A stretch of DNA of 64,000 bases from a bacterium HR15. GTDB lineage: Bacteria; Armatimonadota; Fimbriimonadia; Fimbriimonadales; GBS-DC. Position numbers and translations under genes: made by a program. The notes beneath the pieces are model-generated. The model had not been told where the DNA came from. It saw only the letters and a program-made list of their open reading frames with translations, and did no database searches. Shown here in pieces: positions 24,176-31,521 of the stretch. Location of the stretch: contig BEHR01000006.1 in assembly GCA_002898555.1 (NCBI GenBank), positions 1 through 64,000 on the forward strand. Reading direction: 5' to 3'. How positions within the stretch are numbered: the stretch's first letter is position 1; the number at the start of each line of letters is the position of its first letter.

Positions 24176-25224
24176 CGCGACACCCCCGCGCCCTCGTCGT
24201 AGATGTCTTCTAAGGCGGTGTGCGGTTCGGGATCAGGGCTTCGAATGGCGTACTCGACGGCATCCTGAATCTCAGCCACCACATCAGGAGGTGGAGTGGG
24301 CAGTTCCTCTTCCGTGAACAATCCAGTACTCAGCAAATATTCTCGAAATCGAGGCAGCGGATCGCGCTTCTCCCACATCTCTATCTCCTCAACAGGGCGA
24401 TACTGCCGGGCGCGAGTCTCATCGTGGTCGGCATGCCCCTGCAGGCGATAGGTCACGCATTCGACGATGCTGGGCCCCCTGCCTGCTCGCGCATGCTCGA
24501 TAGCGGCACAAGTGGCGTCGTATACCTCCAGCACATCGTTGCCATCGACAGTATAGCCTGGAATACCATAGCCCAGTGCGCGATCCGCCACACGGGGCGT
24601 GGGCACCTCCAGCTCGATAGGTGTGGAATAGGCATACTGATTGTTCTCCACGATTAAAATGATAGGGAGCTTATGCACCGCAGCATAGTTCATACCCTCA
24701 TGAAACGCGCCCGTCGCTGTGGCCCCTTCGCCCAGATAGGTCATGATAACCGAGTCGGTCTTGCCGTCCAGTCGCAACGCCCAGGCGACACCGCACGCCA
24801 CCGGGATAGTGGAGCCGAGCATGCTGGTGGAGTGGATAATGCCCAGTTTCAGGTCGCCCATATGGCTCCATGAGTCTTTGCCGCGGCTGGGTGCGTTCGC
24901 TTTGCCCCATACCTGGCACATCACCTGCCGAGTAGTCATACCCTTGAAAACAAAGATAGGCATATCGCGATGGATAGGCGACACGAAGTCCGTAGGACGC
25001 AGGGGATAGCTGGTACCCACCTGAATTGCCTCCTGTCCACGCGAGCCGTACACATTCCCGCGGCGCAACCGCCCTTTCTTCTTCAGGTCATACAGTGTCT
25101 CGTCGAACACACGCGCAAACCACATGCGCCGATAAATCTCCACCAAATCCTCTTTGGTCAGGCGGTCCCGATAACGCGCGACTTTCTCCTCGTCCGTCAT
25201 CCGATTTTTGACCCGTGTACTCAA
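24172..25224 (-). CDS. 2-oxoacid dehydrogenase E1 alpha subunit
   Basis: 350 residues with a TTG start at 25224 supported by AAGGAGGAT; the longer frame (to 25272) has no ribosome site and crosses the promoter. Thiamine diphosphate motif MTYLGEGATATGAFHEGMN ... ENNQYAYS (G-[D/E]-G-x-N type) at about residues 165-205, preceded by SMLGSTIPVACGVAWAL and HRDMPIFVFKG. RLQGHADHDETRARQYRP marks the phosphorylation-loop region of the family. First gene of the complex; promoter at 25251-25256. Confidence 0.93.
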   Translation of the reverse strand: MSTRVKNRMTDEEKVARYRDRLTKEDLVEIYRRMWFARVFDETLYDLKKKGRLRRGNVYGSRGQEAIQVGTSYPLRPTDFVSPIHRDMPIFVFKGMTTRQVMCQVWGKANAPSRGKDSWSHMGDLKLGIIHSTSMLGSTIPVACGVAWALRLDGKTDSVIMTYLGEGATATGAFHEGMNYAAVHKLPIILIVENNQYAYSTPIELEVPTPRVADRALGYGIPGYTVDGNDVLEVYDATCAAIEHARAGRGPSIVECVTYRLQGHADHDETRARQYRPVEEIEMWEKRDPLPRFREYLLSTGLFTEEELPTPPPDVVAEIQDAVEYAIRSPDPEPHTALEDIYDEGAGVSR

Positions 25225-25250
25225 GGCGAGATCCTCCTTAGGTGTGGAAT

Positions 25251-25256
25251 AGTATA
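25251..25256 (-). promoter_or_regulatory. -10 box of the 2-oxoacid dehydrogenase operon
   Basis: Minus-strand GGGTATACT 26 bases before the TTG start, followed by the AAGGAGGAT ribosome site: a short-leader promoter. Confidence 0.5.
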
Positions 25257-25301
25257 CCCAATAACTCGCCAAATGCTCCTGACGGATACATACCTTCGGT
25301 T

Positions 25302-25774
25302 GAGGGTGTTCGAAAATTCACGCGGCTCGCTGGAGGGCGAGGCTCCTGCTGAGCCGAGATTGGAGGGCGAGGCTCCTGCTGAGCCGAGATTGGAGGGCGA
25401 GGCTCCTGCCGAGCCGAAATTGGCGGGCGAGGCTCCTGCTGAGCCGAGATTGGAGGGCGAGGCTCCTGCCGAGCCGAGATTGGAGGGCGAGGCTTCCGCC
25501 GAGCCGTTAAAGAATATTTGGCATGGGTTTTTGGGTACCCAAAATTTTCTTTTCCGGGGTACCCCAAAATTTTTTCTCCGGGGTACCCTGCTGGGTCGGA
25601 AAAGAAAATTTTGCACGCAGGTCTGCCCCTACCGCTGGGAGGCTCGCCTTCCACCCCCCTCTCCCTCTGGGAGAGGGGCAAGGGGTGTGAGGGTATGGGG
25701 CAGGCACGGAGGTCTGCCCCTACACGCCAGGAGGCTCGCCCTCCAAATGCTTGGTGGATTTTTCGAACAGCCTC
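25302..25774. mobile_element. Mosaic interspersed repeat element, copy C (MITE-like, with terminal inverted repeats)
   Basis: About 473 bases bounded by GAGGGTGTTCGAAAATTCA (25302-25320) and the inverse of GAGGCTGTTCGAAAAATCCA (25755-25774). Inside: a six-unit 30-base array (25332-25505), GTTAAAGAATATTTGGCATG, three AT-rich CCAAAATTTTCTTTT/GGGGTACC palindromes (about 25530-25615), a CCCTCTCCCTCTGGGAGAGG hairpin (about 25660-25680) and GCTCGCCCTCCA at the right, an inverse of the unit start. No transposase. Copy A (3793) follows the same order. It occupies most of the 820-base gap between the E1alpha operon and the next prepilin gene; 25775-25965 shows nothing recognisable. Confidence 0.7.
25332..25505. 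repeat. 30-base tandem array, six units
   Basis: Units start at 25332, 25362, 25392, 25422, 25452 and 25482. Each begins GGAGGGCGAGGCTCC (one GGCGGG variant) and continues TGC(C/T)GAGCCGA(G/A)ATT. There are no spacers, so this is not a CRISPR array. Both strands give open frames (EGEAPAEPR or SAGASPSNLG types) that should not be called genes. Confidence 0.9.
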
Positions 25775-25968
25775 TACCTTAGGTTCAACTTTCAAATGGG
25801 GCTTGGAGGCAAGAGCAGCTCTCTCACCCACCGCATGAGAGGGAAGATATACCTGAAGAGGGTTAAAAAAGCGGGCTTTGTCAGCTCGCTACAGGACACG
25901 GGGGCGTATCCCTGTCAGCTTCCATTGATCCTATAGAGACCCCATACCTTTGCAAAAGGGGAATAGGG

Positions 25969-25996
25969 TATAATAAGAGTGATTGAAGCGCTTCAA
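25969..25996 (+). promoter_or_regulatory. Promoter with palindromic operator for the prepilin module
   Basis: TATAAT (25969-25974) preceded by AGGG, then a perfect 14-base palindrome TTGAAGCGCTTCAA at 25983-25996, which would lie at about +2 to +15 of the transcript. Position and symmetry, with a central GC step, are like operators of LacI/GalR-type repressors. The repressor is not in view. Confidence 0.5.
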
Positions 25997-26047
25997 AAGG
26001 CGTGCGGAGGCGACGCCCGTCCAAATGGAAGCGCGAAGGAGGCTCTG

Positions 26048-26854
26048 ATGATGAGGCGAAGAGGCTTTACGCTGATTGAGCTACTGGTCGTAATCGCGAT
26101 CATCGCCATTCTGGCGGCGATTCTATTCCCCGTGTTTGCGCAGGCGCGCGAGAAGGCACGCCAAACGACCTGTACCAGCAACCACAAGCAGATGGGCATG
26201 GCAACACTGATGTACCTCAGCGACTACGATCAGCTCTGGTTCCCCGCTTGGCACGATATCCCAGGTCCAGGCAACGGGCACTGGTTCTTCAAAATCTCAC
26301 CCTACATCAAATCAGGTACCGGCGCGGACTGGAGCACCTATCGGCGTGATAAGAATGTGGAGATTCGCATCTGCCCGTCGGGCATCGCTATCGCCTTCAA
26401 CTACAGTATGAACGGGCATATCAGCCTGTTGCGTCAGGATTGTCCCCAGGGTCCGAATACCTGCTATGACCCCGATTCGGAAGCCATCTTCACCCATCCT
26501 GCCGAGACGATTATCTATGGCGACGCGACGCAGATCGAGGGCTGGGACTGGGCATCCTCGGCGAACTTCTGCTGGTGGCCCTCGCAAGCCACTTGCTGGA
26601 ATGGGGGGCGGTTTCCACAAGGCGACGAGGACCCGCTCTGGCGGATTGTGGATCGCGATGTGCCCCGCTCCGTGTGGGACCCGAACACCAGCTGGAACCC
26701 GAACCTGGGCTATGGACAGGTGCGCTATCGCCATCAGCGTATGGCGGTCTTTACCTTCGCGGATGGACACGCCAAAGCGATTCGGCGCGGCGCGGTGAAA
26801 GTGCCGTGGAACTGGTCCATCACCGCGCAGAACGAGAACGACTGGGTCAGGTAA
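26048..26854 (+). CDS. Prepilin-like Hx9DG secreted protein
   Basis: 268 residues from ATG 26048, with AAGGAGG five bases upstream; the frame reaching back to 25979 crosses the operator. Leader [22 protein letters not shown] and [24 protein letters not shown], then a Trp-rich body ([18 protein letters not shown]) with several Cys, and the H-x9-D-G motif [12 protein letters not shown] near the end. Likely processed by a prepilin peptidase and displayed or retained at the membrane. It is followed at 26878 by a small membrane protein, an arrangement repeated at 52210-53418. Confidence 0.86.
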   Translation: MMRRRGFTLIELLVVIAIIAILAAILFPVFAQAREKARQTTCTSNHKQMGMATLMYLSDYDQLWFPAWHDIPGPGNGHWFFKISPYIKSGTGADWSTYRRDKNVEIRICPSGIAIAFNYSMNGHISLLRQDCPQGPNTCYDPDSEAIFTHPAETIIYGDATQIEGWDWASSANFCWWPSQATCWNGGRFPQGDEDPLWRIVDRDVPRSVWDPNTSWNPNLGYGQVRYRHQRMAVFTFADGHAKAIRRGAVKVPWNWSITAQNENDWVR

Positions 26855-26877
26855 AATCGCCCGGAGGGAACAGAGCA

Positions 26878-27120
26878 ATGCTTAAGCAAGAGATACCGAT
26901 GCCTGTGGCAATAGGGATTATCGTGGTGGTGCTGCTGGTGGTGGGCTTTTTCGTCTATCGCTCCCTTTTCGCGCCTGCACCCACAGTAAGCGGCATTCCG
27001 GAGTTTCAGCCGCCACCGCCAAGCGCAACCGCGCCTCCATCACCCGGTGCGCCCGCCCCTTCCAATGACCCTACTCGCGCACCCATCAATCCGCCACCCG
27101 GCTATGGGGCACCACGGTAG
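26878..27120 (+). CDS. Small Pro-rich membrane protein, partner of prepilin
   Basis: 80 residues starting at ATG 26878 (GGAGGGAACAGAGCA upstream), 23 bases after the prepilin stop. One membrane segment near the N-terminus (PMPVAIGIIVVVLLVVGFFV) and an outside tail rich in Pro, Ala and Ser (PPPPSATAPPSPGAPAP). The start EIPMPVAIGI resembles EIPKPIGIAI of the protein at 53197-53418, which also follows a prepilin gene. Function unknown; a membrane tether or assembly helper for the prepilin is my inference. Its last 19 bases overlap the convergent apgM gene. Confidence 0.6.
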   Translation: MLKQEIPMPVAIGIIVVVLLVVGFFVYRSLFAPAPTVSGIPEFQPPPPSATAPPSPGAPAPSNDPTRAPINPPPGYGAPR

Positions 27121-28304
27121 AGAAAGAGCCACTCAATCAGCCGATGTCCGTCCTCCACGAAGGGGATGCCGGGTTCATTCAGTACCGACTCATCATAGGG
27201 CAGGCGATTCGGGCGCGGCTGCTCTGAATCGTAAAGGAGAAAGGGTACCGCGCCCTCTGCATGCGTGCGCTTGGCAACGGGAGTGAAGTGGTCGGGCACG
27301 ACCATCAGGCGGAAAGGTTGTCCTTGTGTACGCAGACCATCCACCACCTGCCCAATAATATGGCGGTCAATCTGTTCAATCGCCCAGATTTTGGCTTCGA
27401 TATCACCATGATGCCCCGCTTCATCGGGCGCTTCAATATGAGTGTAGACAAAATCGTGCTTCTGCAACATGCGAAGCGTATACTCCCCCTTGGCACGATA
27501 ATCGGTGTCCACATAGCCTGTTGCGCCGGGCACTTTGGGCACCTCCAGCCCTGCCAGAACGCCCAACCCCTTCACCAGGTCAACCGCGGCGACAACCGCG
27601 CCCGTAACGCCCCATTTCAGGCTAAACGGTTCCAGGCGCGGGGCGCGCCCCTGACCCCAGAACCAGACCATGTTGGCGGGAAGCTTACCCTCGTCGCGAC
27701 GACGGCGATTAATCGGGTGCGCATCGAGCAGTTCAAACGAATCCTCCATCAGCTGGCGCAGCATTTGCTCGCCGTCGCCACGCGGATAGTGAGGTCGCAG
27801 GGGCTGCCCCACGATTTCGTGGGGCGGCGTGCAGTTCAATTCGGTGGGACCGTCGCTCCAGCGCATTACATGGCGATAGCCAACACCCGCGAAGAAATGG
27901 ATGCGTGGCGTGCTAAGCCGCTGCTCCAGCAACTCGATGAGTAAACGCGCCTCATCGGTGGAGATACCCCCTCCGCCATAGTCAAGCAGTGTCTCGCCAT
28001 CAGTGCTGATAAGCGAGCAGCGGAAAGCAACATCGCGCGGGTCTAACGGAACGCCCATCGCAGCAGCCTCCAGCGGACCACGCCCCGTGTAGTGGAGGCG
28101 AGGGTCATAACCCATCAGCGCCATATTCGCCACATCACTGCCCGGATACATCCCCTGTGGCACGGTCAGCACCGCGCCTACCAGCGATTCGCGGGCGAGC
28201 CTGTCTATAGATGGCGTGCGCGCCACCATGAGGGGAGTGCGTTCATCCAGCTCTGGCAAACGCCAATCCGCCATCCCATCAGGCACAATCAGCACATACT
28301 TCAT
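27102..28304 (-). CDS. apgM: Cofactor-independent phosphoglycerate mutase, archaeal type
   Basis: 400 residues, normal for the ApgM family (distantly related to alkaline phosphatase). It interconverts 3- and 2-phosphoglycerate in glycolysis. Metal and phosphate-site motifs: LIVPDGMAD at the N-terminus, PGSDVANMALMGYDP with the phospho-Ser, YTGRGPLEAAAMGV, IEAPDEAGHHGD and VPDHFTPVAKRTH. The start is ATG 28304; MLKYRR upstream lies in the -10 box (28313-28318), so the mRNA is probably leaderless. Convergent with the small protein at 26878. Confidence 0.92.
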   Translation of the reverse strand: MKYVLIVPDGMADWRLPELDERTPLMVARTPSIDRLARESLVGAVLTVPQGMYPGSDVANMALMGYDPRLHYTGRGPLEAAAMGVPLDPRDVAFRCSLISTDGETLLDYGGGGISTDEARLLIELLEQRLSTPRIHFFAGVGYRHVMRWSDGPTELNCTPPHEIVGQPLRPHYPRGDGEQMLRQLMEDSFELLDAHPINRRRRDEGKLPANMVWFWGQGRAPRLEPFSLKWGVTGAVVAAVDLVKGLGVLAGLEVPKVPGATGYVDTDYRAKGEYTLRMLQKHDFVYTHIEAPDEAGHHGDIEAKIWAIEQIDRHIIGQVVDGLRTQGQPFRLMVVPDHFTPVAKRTHAEGAVPFLLYDSEQPRPNRLPYDESVLNEPGIPFVEDGHRLIEWLFLYRGAP

Positions 28305-28312
28305 CCGCCGAT

Positions 28313-28318
28313 ATTTTA
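28313..28318 (-). promoter_or_regulatory. -10 box, probable leaderless start of apgM
   Basis: Minus-strand TGCTAAAAT 8 bases before ATG 28304; no ribosome site between. Confidence 0.45.
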
Positions 28319-28337
28319 GCATGAGCCGTGCCCATGC

Positions 28338-29078
28338 TTATCGCACGATCACATAGGGGCGGAGCTGCTCCAGCCGTTTGGGACCGATGCCACGCACCTC
28401 GAGCAGTTCATCAACCGATTGGAACCGTCCATGGGCACGGCGATATTCGACGATCCGCGCTGCCAACACAGGCCCGATGCCAGGCAACTGTTCCAGCTCC
28501 TCAGCGGTGGCGCGGTTGATGTCCAGCGGAAAGCGAGCCGGCGATTTCAGAGGGGCACGCGGCTCGTTGAAGGCGGTGGCGACACGGGTCTCCGCTTTGT
28601 GAGGCACATAGATTTTCTGCCCGTCGCTGAGCGGTTCCGCAAGGTTGACCCCATCAAGATCCGCCTCTGGCTTTGCGCCACCAGCTTGCTGCAACGCGTC
28701 GCGAAGGCGACTGCCAGATGGCAAAGTATATACGCCCGGCTTGCGAACCTGCCCCGCCACATGCACCACAACGGACGCACCGGCTCCTGAGTCGCTCAAA
28801 TCGATCTCCTGCACAGGGGTTGCTGCAGGCGCAGCATTTTCCGGCGAAAGGGTTCCATCGAAGCTGGTGCCCAGTTTCGCCGTGTTATTAGAAGACGAGC
28901 GTGGAGTGGAGGCGATTTCTCTCTCTGTCGGCGCGGCAGAGGGGCTGAAGCCAAGAGGATTCTCTGAACCACGCCCCAAATTGTAGGCAACGAGAAAGGT
29001 CAGCAGGAGCGAAACGCCATACACCGCCCCTAACCACGCCTTCTCTTTCCAATCCAACTTCTCCCAGATCGACGGCAT
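28338..29078 (-). CDS. comEA: ComEA-like DNA-binding competence protein
   Basis: 246 residues from ATG 29078 with GAGGTGGG upstream. A single membrane anchor (WLGAVYGVSLLLTFLVAYNLG, about 12-32), a Ser/Pro/Thr-rich linker, an SLBB domain (VVVHVAGQVRKPGVYTLPSGSR..DALQQAGG, about 110-175) and a C-terminal pair of helix-hairpin-helix motifs (INRATAEELEQLPGIGPVLAARIVEYR and FQSVDELLEVRGIGPKRLEQL). This is the ComEA architecture: a membrane-anchored receptor that binds incoming DNA outside the cytoplasm during natural transformation. No comEC beside it. Confidence 0.88.
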   Translation of the reverse strand: MPSIWEKLDWKEKAWLGAVYGVSLLLTFLVAYNLGRGSENPLGFSPSAAPTEREIASTPRSSSNNTAKLGTSFDGTLSPENAAPAATPVQEIDLSDSGAGASVVVHVAGQVRKPGVYTLPSGSRLRDALQQAGGAKPEADLDGVNLAEPLSDGQKIYVPHKAETRVATAFNEPRAPLKSPARFPLDINRATAEELEQLPGIGPVLAARIVEYRRAHGRFQSVDELLEVRGIGPKRLEQLRPYVIVR

Positions 29079-29166
29079 TGCCCACCTCAACTGGGGCATC
29101 TGTTCGCATCTCATAGGCATAATCCTGCAGGGAATCGACCCAGAAAAGAGAAAATCCGCAAGTGCC

Positions 29167-30723
29167 ATGAGAAGGTATTGGCTTGCCGTGGTACTGCTGC
29201 GGCTACTTGTTGCGGGCTGGGCGCAGGAGGCGTATATCTCTGGCGTGGTGTATCACGACCGTAATCGGAACGGTATCCGCGATCCTGGCGAGCCGGGCAT
29301 TCGCGGCGTGCTGGTCTCCAATCAGCGCGAGGTGGTGCGCACCGATTCCAAAGGACGCTACCGCTTACCCATCGAGGAAGATACTATCGTCTTTGTGATC
29401 AAGCCGCGCGGGTGGATGACCGTGCTGGACAACAATAATGTGCCCCGCTTTTACTATATCCACAAGCCGAACGGGTCGCCTCCCGTTGCCTACCTGGGCG
29501 TTATGCCCACCGGAATGTTGCCCGAATCACTTGACTTCCCGCTCTACCCACAGCGCGAATCGAACCAGTTTACCTTTCTAATCTTTGGCGACACGCAGCC
29601 GCGTGATTTGCGGGAGGTGTCCTACATCGCCCATGATGTGCTGCGTGAACTCGTCGGCACGCGCGAAGCCGTGCTGGGCATCGTGCTGGGCGATGTGGTG
29701 TTCGACGACCTGTCATTGATGCAGCCTCTTGCACGGGCTATCGGGCGAATCGGCATCCCCTTCTACTATGTGTTGGGCAATCACGATATGAACTATGACT
29801 CGCCCAACGATCACTACAGCGACGAGACATGGGAACGCGTGTTCGGACCAAACTATTATGCTTTCCAGTATGGGCATGTGCATTTTCTGGCGCTGGACGA
29901 TGTGATGTGGGAAGGGGCAACGGAGGGCAGGCGTGGACGCTATCGTGCCGGGCTGGGCGAGCGACAACTGGCATTCATTCGCAACTATCTGCAACATGTG
30001 TCGCGGCGTGACTGGATCGTGCTGGGCATGCATATCCCTATGTGGGAGTGGCCCGAAGAAGAGCGACGCGCCGTGTTCGAAATACTGGCGCCTTTCCCAC
30101 ATACGCTCTCCCTCTCGGCACATACCCACTATCAGACGCAGCGATTTTTCGGTGAAGCAGACGGTTGGCACGGGAAGGAACCACATCTGCACTGGAACGC
30201 CGTCACGGTGTGCGGTAGCTGGTGGACAGGCGCGCCCGACCCACTGGGCATTCCCCACACCACGATGCGCGACGGCACGCCCAACGGCTACCTCTGGGTC
30301 ACTTTCGACCGTCAGCGACTGCGCATCCGCTATCAGGCATCCCGCCGCCCACCCGATTACCAAATGAACATCTACCTACCCGACGCCATCCCGCAGGAGC
30401 AACTCGCAACCACGAGGGTGCTGGTGAATGTGTTCGCCGGTTCCGAACGCTCCCTCGTAGAGATGCGCATTAACGATGAGAACGACTGGATACAATTAGA
30501 GCGCGTGACGGATCAACCAGATCCTGCCTACGCCGAACTGAAGCGGCTGGAGCAGGAGTATAAACTGCCCGGCCGCCCACTGCCAGGTGCGATGCCGTGC
30601 CCACACCTCTGGAGCGGACAGCTACCCAGCTGGCTGCCGCGCGGAACCCATGTGCTGTATGTGCGCACAACCGACATGTTCGGGCAAACCTTTGTCGATA
30701 AACGGCTCTTTCGCGTGGAATAA
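29167..30723 (+). CDS. Secreted calcineurin-like metallophosphoesterase
   Basis: 518 residues. Signal peptide (MRRYWLAVVLLRLLVAGWAQ), an N-terminal SdrD/carboxypeptidase-regulatory-like beta domain (about 25-115; GVVYHDRNRNGIRDPGEPGI), the metallophosphatase domain with LIFGDTQ, LGDVVFDD, LGNHDMNY, GMHIPMW and LSAHTHYQ (about 140-400), and a C-terminal beta domain. This three-part order is that of MetallophosN-Metallophos-MetallophosC proteins, usually periplasmic or surface phosphoesterases of unknown substrate. The two-metal ligands Asp, His, Asn and the late His pair are all present. Weak ribosome site; divergent from comEA. Confidence 0.88.
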   Translation: MRRYWLAVVLLRLLVAGWAQEAYISGVVYHDRNRNGIRDPGEPGIRGVLVSNQREVVRTDSKGRYRLPIEEDTIVFVIKPRGWMTVLDNNNVPRFYYIHKPNGSPPVAYLGVMPTGMLPESLDFPLYPQRESNQFTFLIFGDTQPRDLREVSYIAHDVLRELVGTREAVLGIVLGDVVFDDLSLMQPLARAIGRIGIPFYYVLGNHDMNYDSPNDHYSDETWERVFGPNYYAFQYGHVHFLALDDVMWEGATEGRRGRYRAGLGERQLAFIRNYLQHVSRRDWIVLGMHIPMWEWPEEERRAVFEILAPFPHTLSLSAHTHYQTQRFFGEADGWHGKEPHLHWNAVTVCGSWWTGAPDPLGIPHTTMRDGTPNGYLWVTFDRQRLRIRYQASRRPPDYQMNIYLPDAIPQEQLATTRVLVNVFAGSERSLVEMRINDENDWIQLERVTDQPDPAYAELKRLEQEYKLPGRPLPGAMPCPHLWSGQLPSWLPRGTHVLYVRTTDMFGQTFVDKRLFRVE

Positions 30724-30728
30724 GACGG

Positions 30729-30734
30729 TAAAAT
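30729..30734 (+). promoter_or_regulatory. -10 box, probable leaderless start of the 30742 gene
   Basis: ACGGTAAAAT seven bases before ATG 30742, just after the stop of the metallophosphoesterase; no ribosome site. Confidence 0.45.
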
Positions 30735-30741
30735 AGTATCC

Positions 30742-31521
30742 ATGCCGTTGGTACAGATTTGGCAGGAAGCGTTGCCAGCCGATACGCTCAGCTTCGATGT
30801 GCTGACGCCGCCGCGCCAGCCAACGCAGCTGGTCACGCTGGATGAGCAACGCCTGCGCTTCTGGCTCTGGCAAGAAGGCAAGTTTCAGGAAATACGCAGC
30901 GAGCGATGCTTCCTGCAACGGGACCTCTACTGCTTGTCCAATCCACCCGGCGGCAAGCCGATCCTCTACACCGACGGTAGAGGCTTTGAATGGAGCGAGA
31001 AAGCTCTTACACCCATCATTCCCACGCGCAAAGTGCCCATCGGACGCATAGTGGATGGCGAGGGTCTCACGCGCATCCTCTGCTTCGACCACGACGAGGA
31101 ATCGCCTGTCTACTATATCCCCGATAAGCCAGAAGCGATCGATGACACGGTGCTTTTCACGCTCGATGACCTCTTCGGCGATAAAGTGCAAAGCGTGGTG
31201 ATGAGTATCCCGCGTCTGGCGAAGGCGTATAGGGCGTTTTACAGTGCAGGCTACCGCTTCTTTTGCCTGCTTCGGCAGGAGAAGAAGGAGCCTGTGCGTG
31301 TGTACGGCGTCGCGCCCGACCGAATCGCATGGCTGGAGTCGCGCAACGGGCGTCCCTATGCTCGCTGGCGAATGCGCCTGGAAAGCATCGGCAATCCACG
31401 CCGTGAGCAACCGCTCGTGGTGCGCATGGGCGACCCGAAAAACGAGGGCATACTCGCCTTGCTTGTGATGCAGGCGTCACGCGAGACGGTGCTCCTTCAG
31501 GCGTTCCGCCCGTCACGCTAA
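30742..31521 (+). CDS. Hypothetical protein
   Basis: 259 residues, no signal peptide or membrane segment, no domain recognised. Rich in Arg and aromatic residues, with blocks such as RFWLWQEGKFQEIRSERCFL, LYCLSNPPGGKPILYTDGRG and YYIPDKPEAIDDTVLFTLDD. It appears all-beta with a helical insertion (SIPRLAKAYRAFYSAGYRFF). Probably cytoplasmic. It sits 18 bases after the metallophosphoesterase but has its own -10 box, so it may not share its transcript. Its stop overlaps that of the convergent gene at 31518. Confidence 0.7.
   Translation: MPLVQIWQEALPADTLSFDVLTPPRQPTQLVTLDEQRLRFWLWQEGKFQEIRSERCFLQRDLYCLSNPPGGKPILYTDGRGFEWSEKALTPIIPTRKVPIGRIVDGEGLTRILCFDHDEESPVYYIPDKPEAIDDTVLFTLDDLFGDKVQSVVMSIPRLAKAYRAFYSAGYRFFCLLRQEKKEPVRVYGVAPDRIAWLESRNGRPYARWRMRLESIGNPRREQPLVVRMGDPKNEGILALLVMQASRETVLLQAFRPSR

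Noticed and set aside
25332-25505. Six regular 30-base repeats that look like a CRISPR array
   Set aside because: The units are contiguous with no spacers and no cas genes are nearby; the same unit occurs in other intergenic and coding places.
25221-25838. Long open frames on both strands in the repeat region (EGEAPAEPR, SAGASPSNLG and QEPRPPISA types)
   Set aside because: They translate the tandem repeat array and palindromes, have no ribosome site and no non-repeat content.
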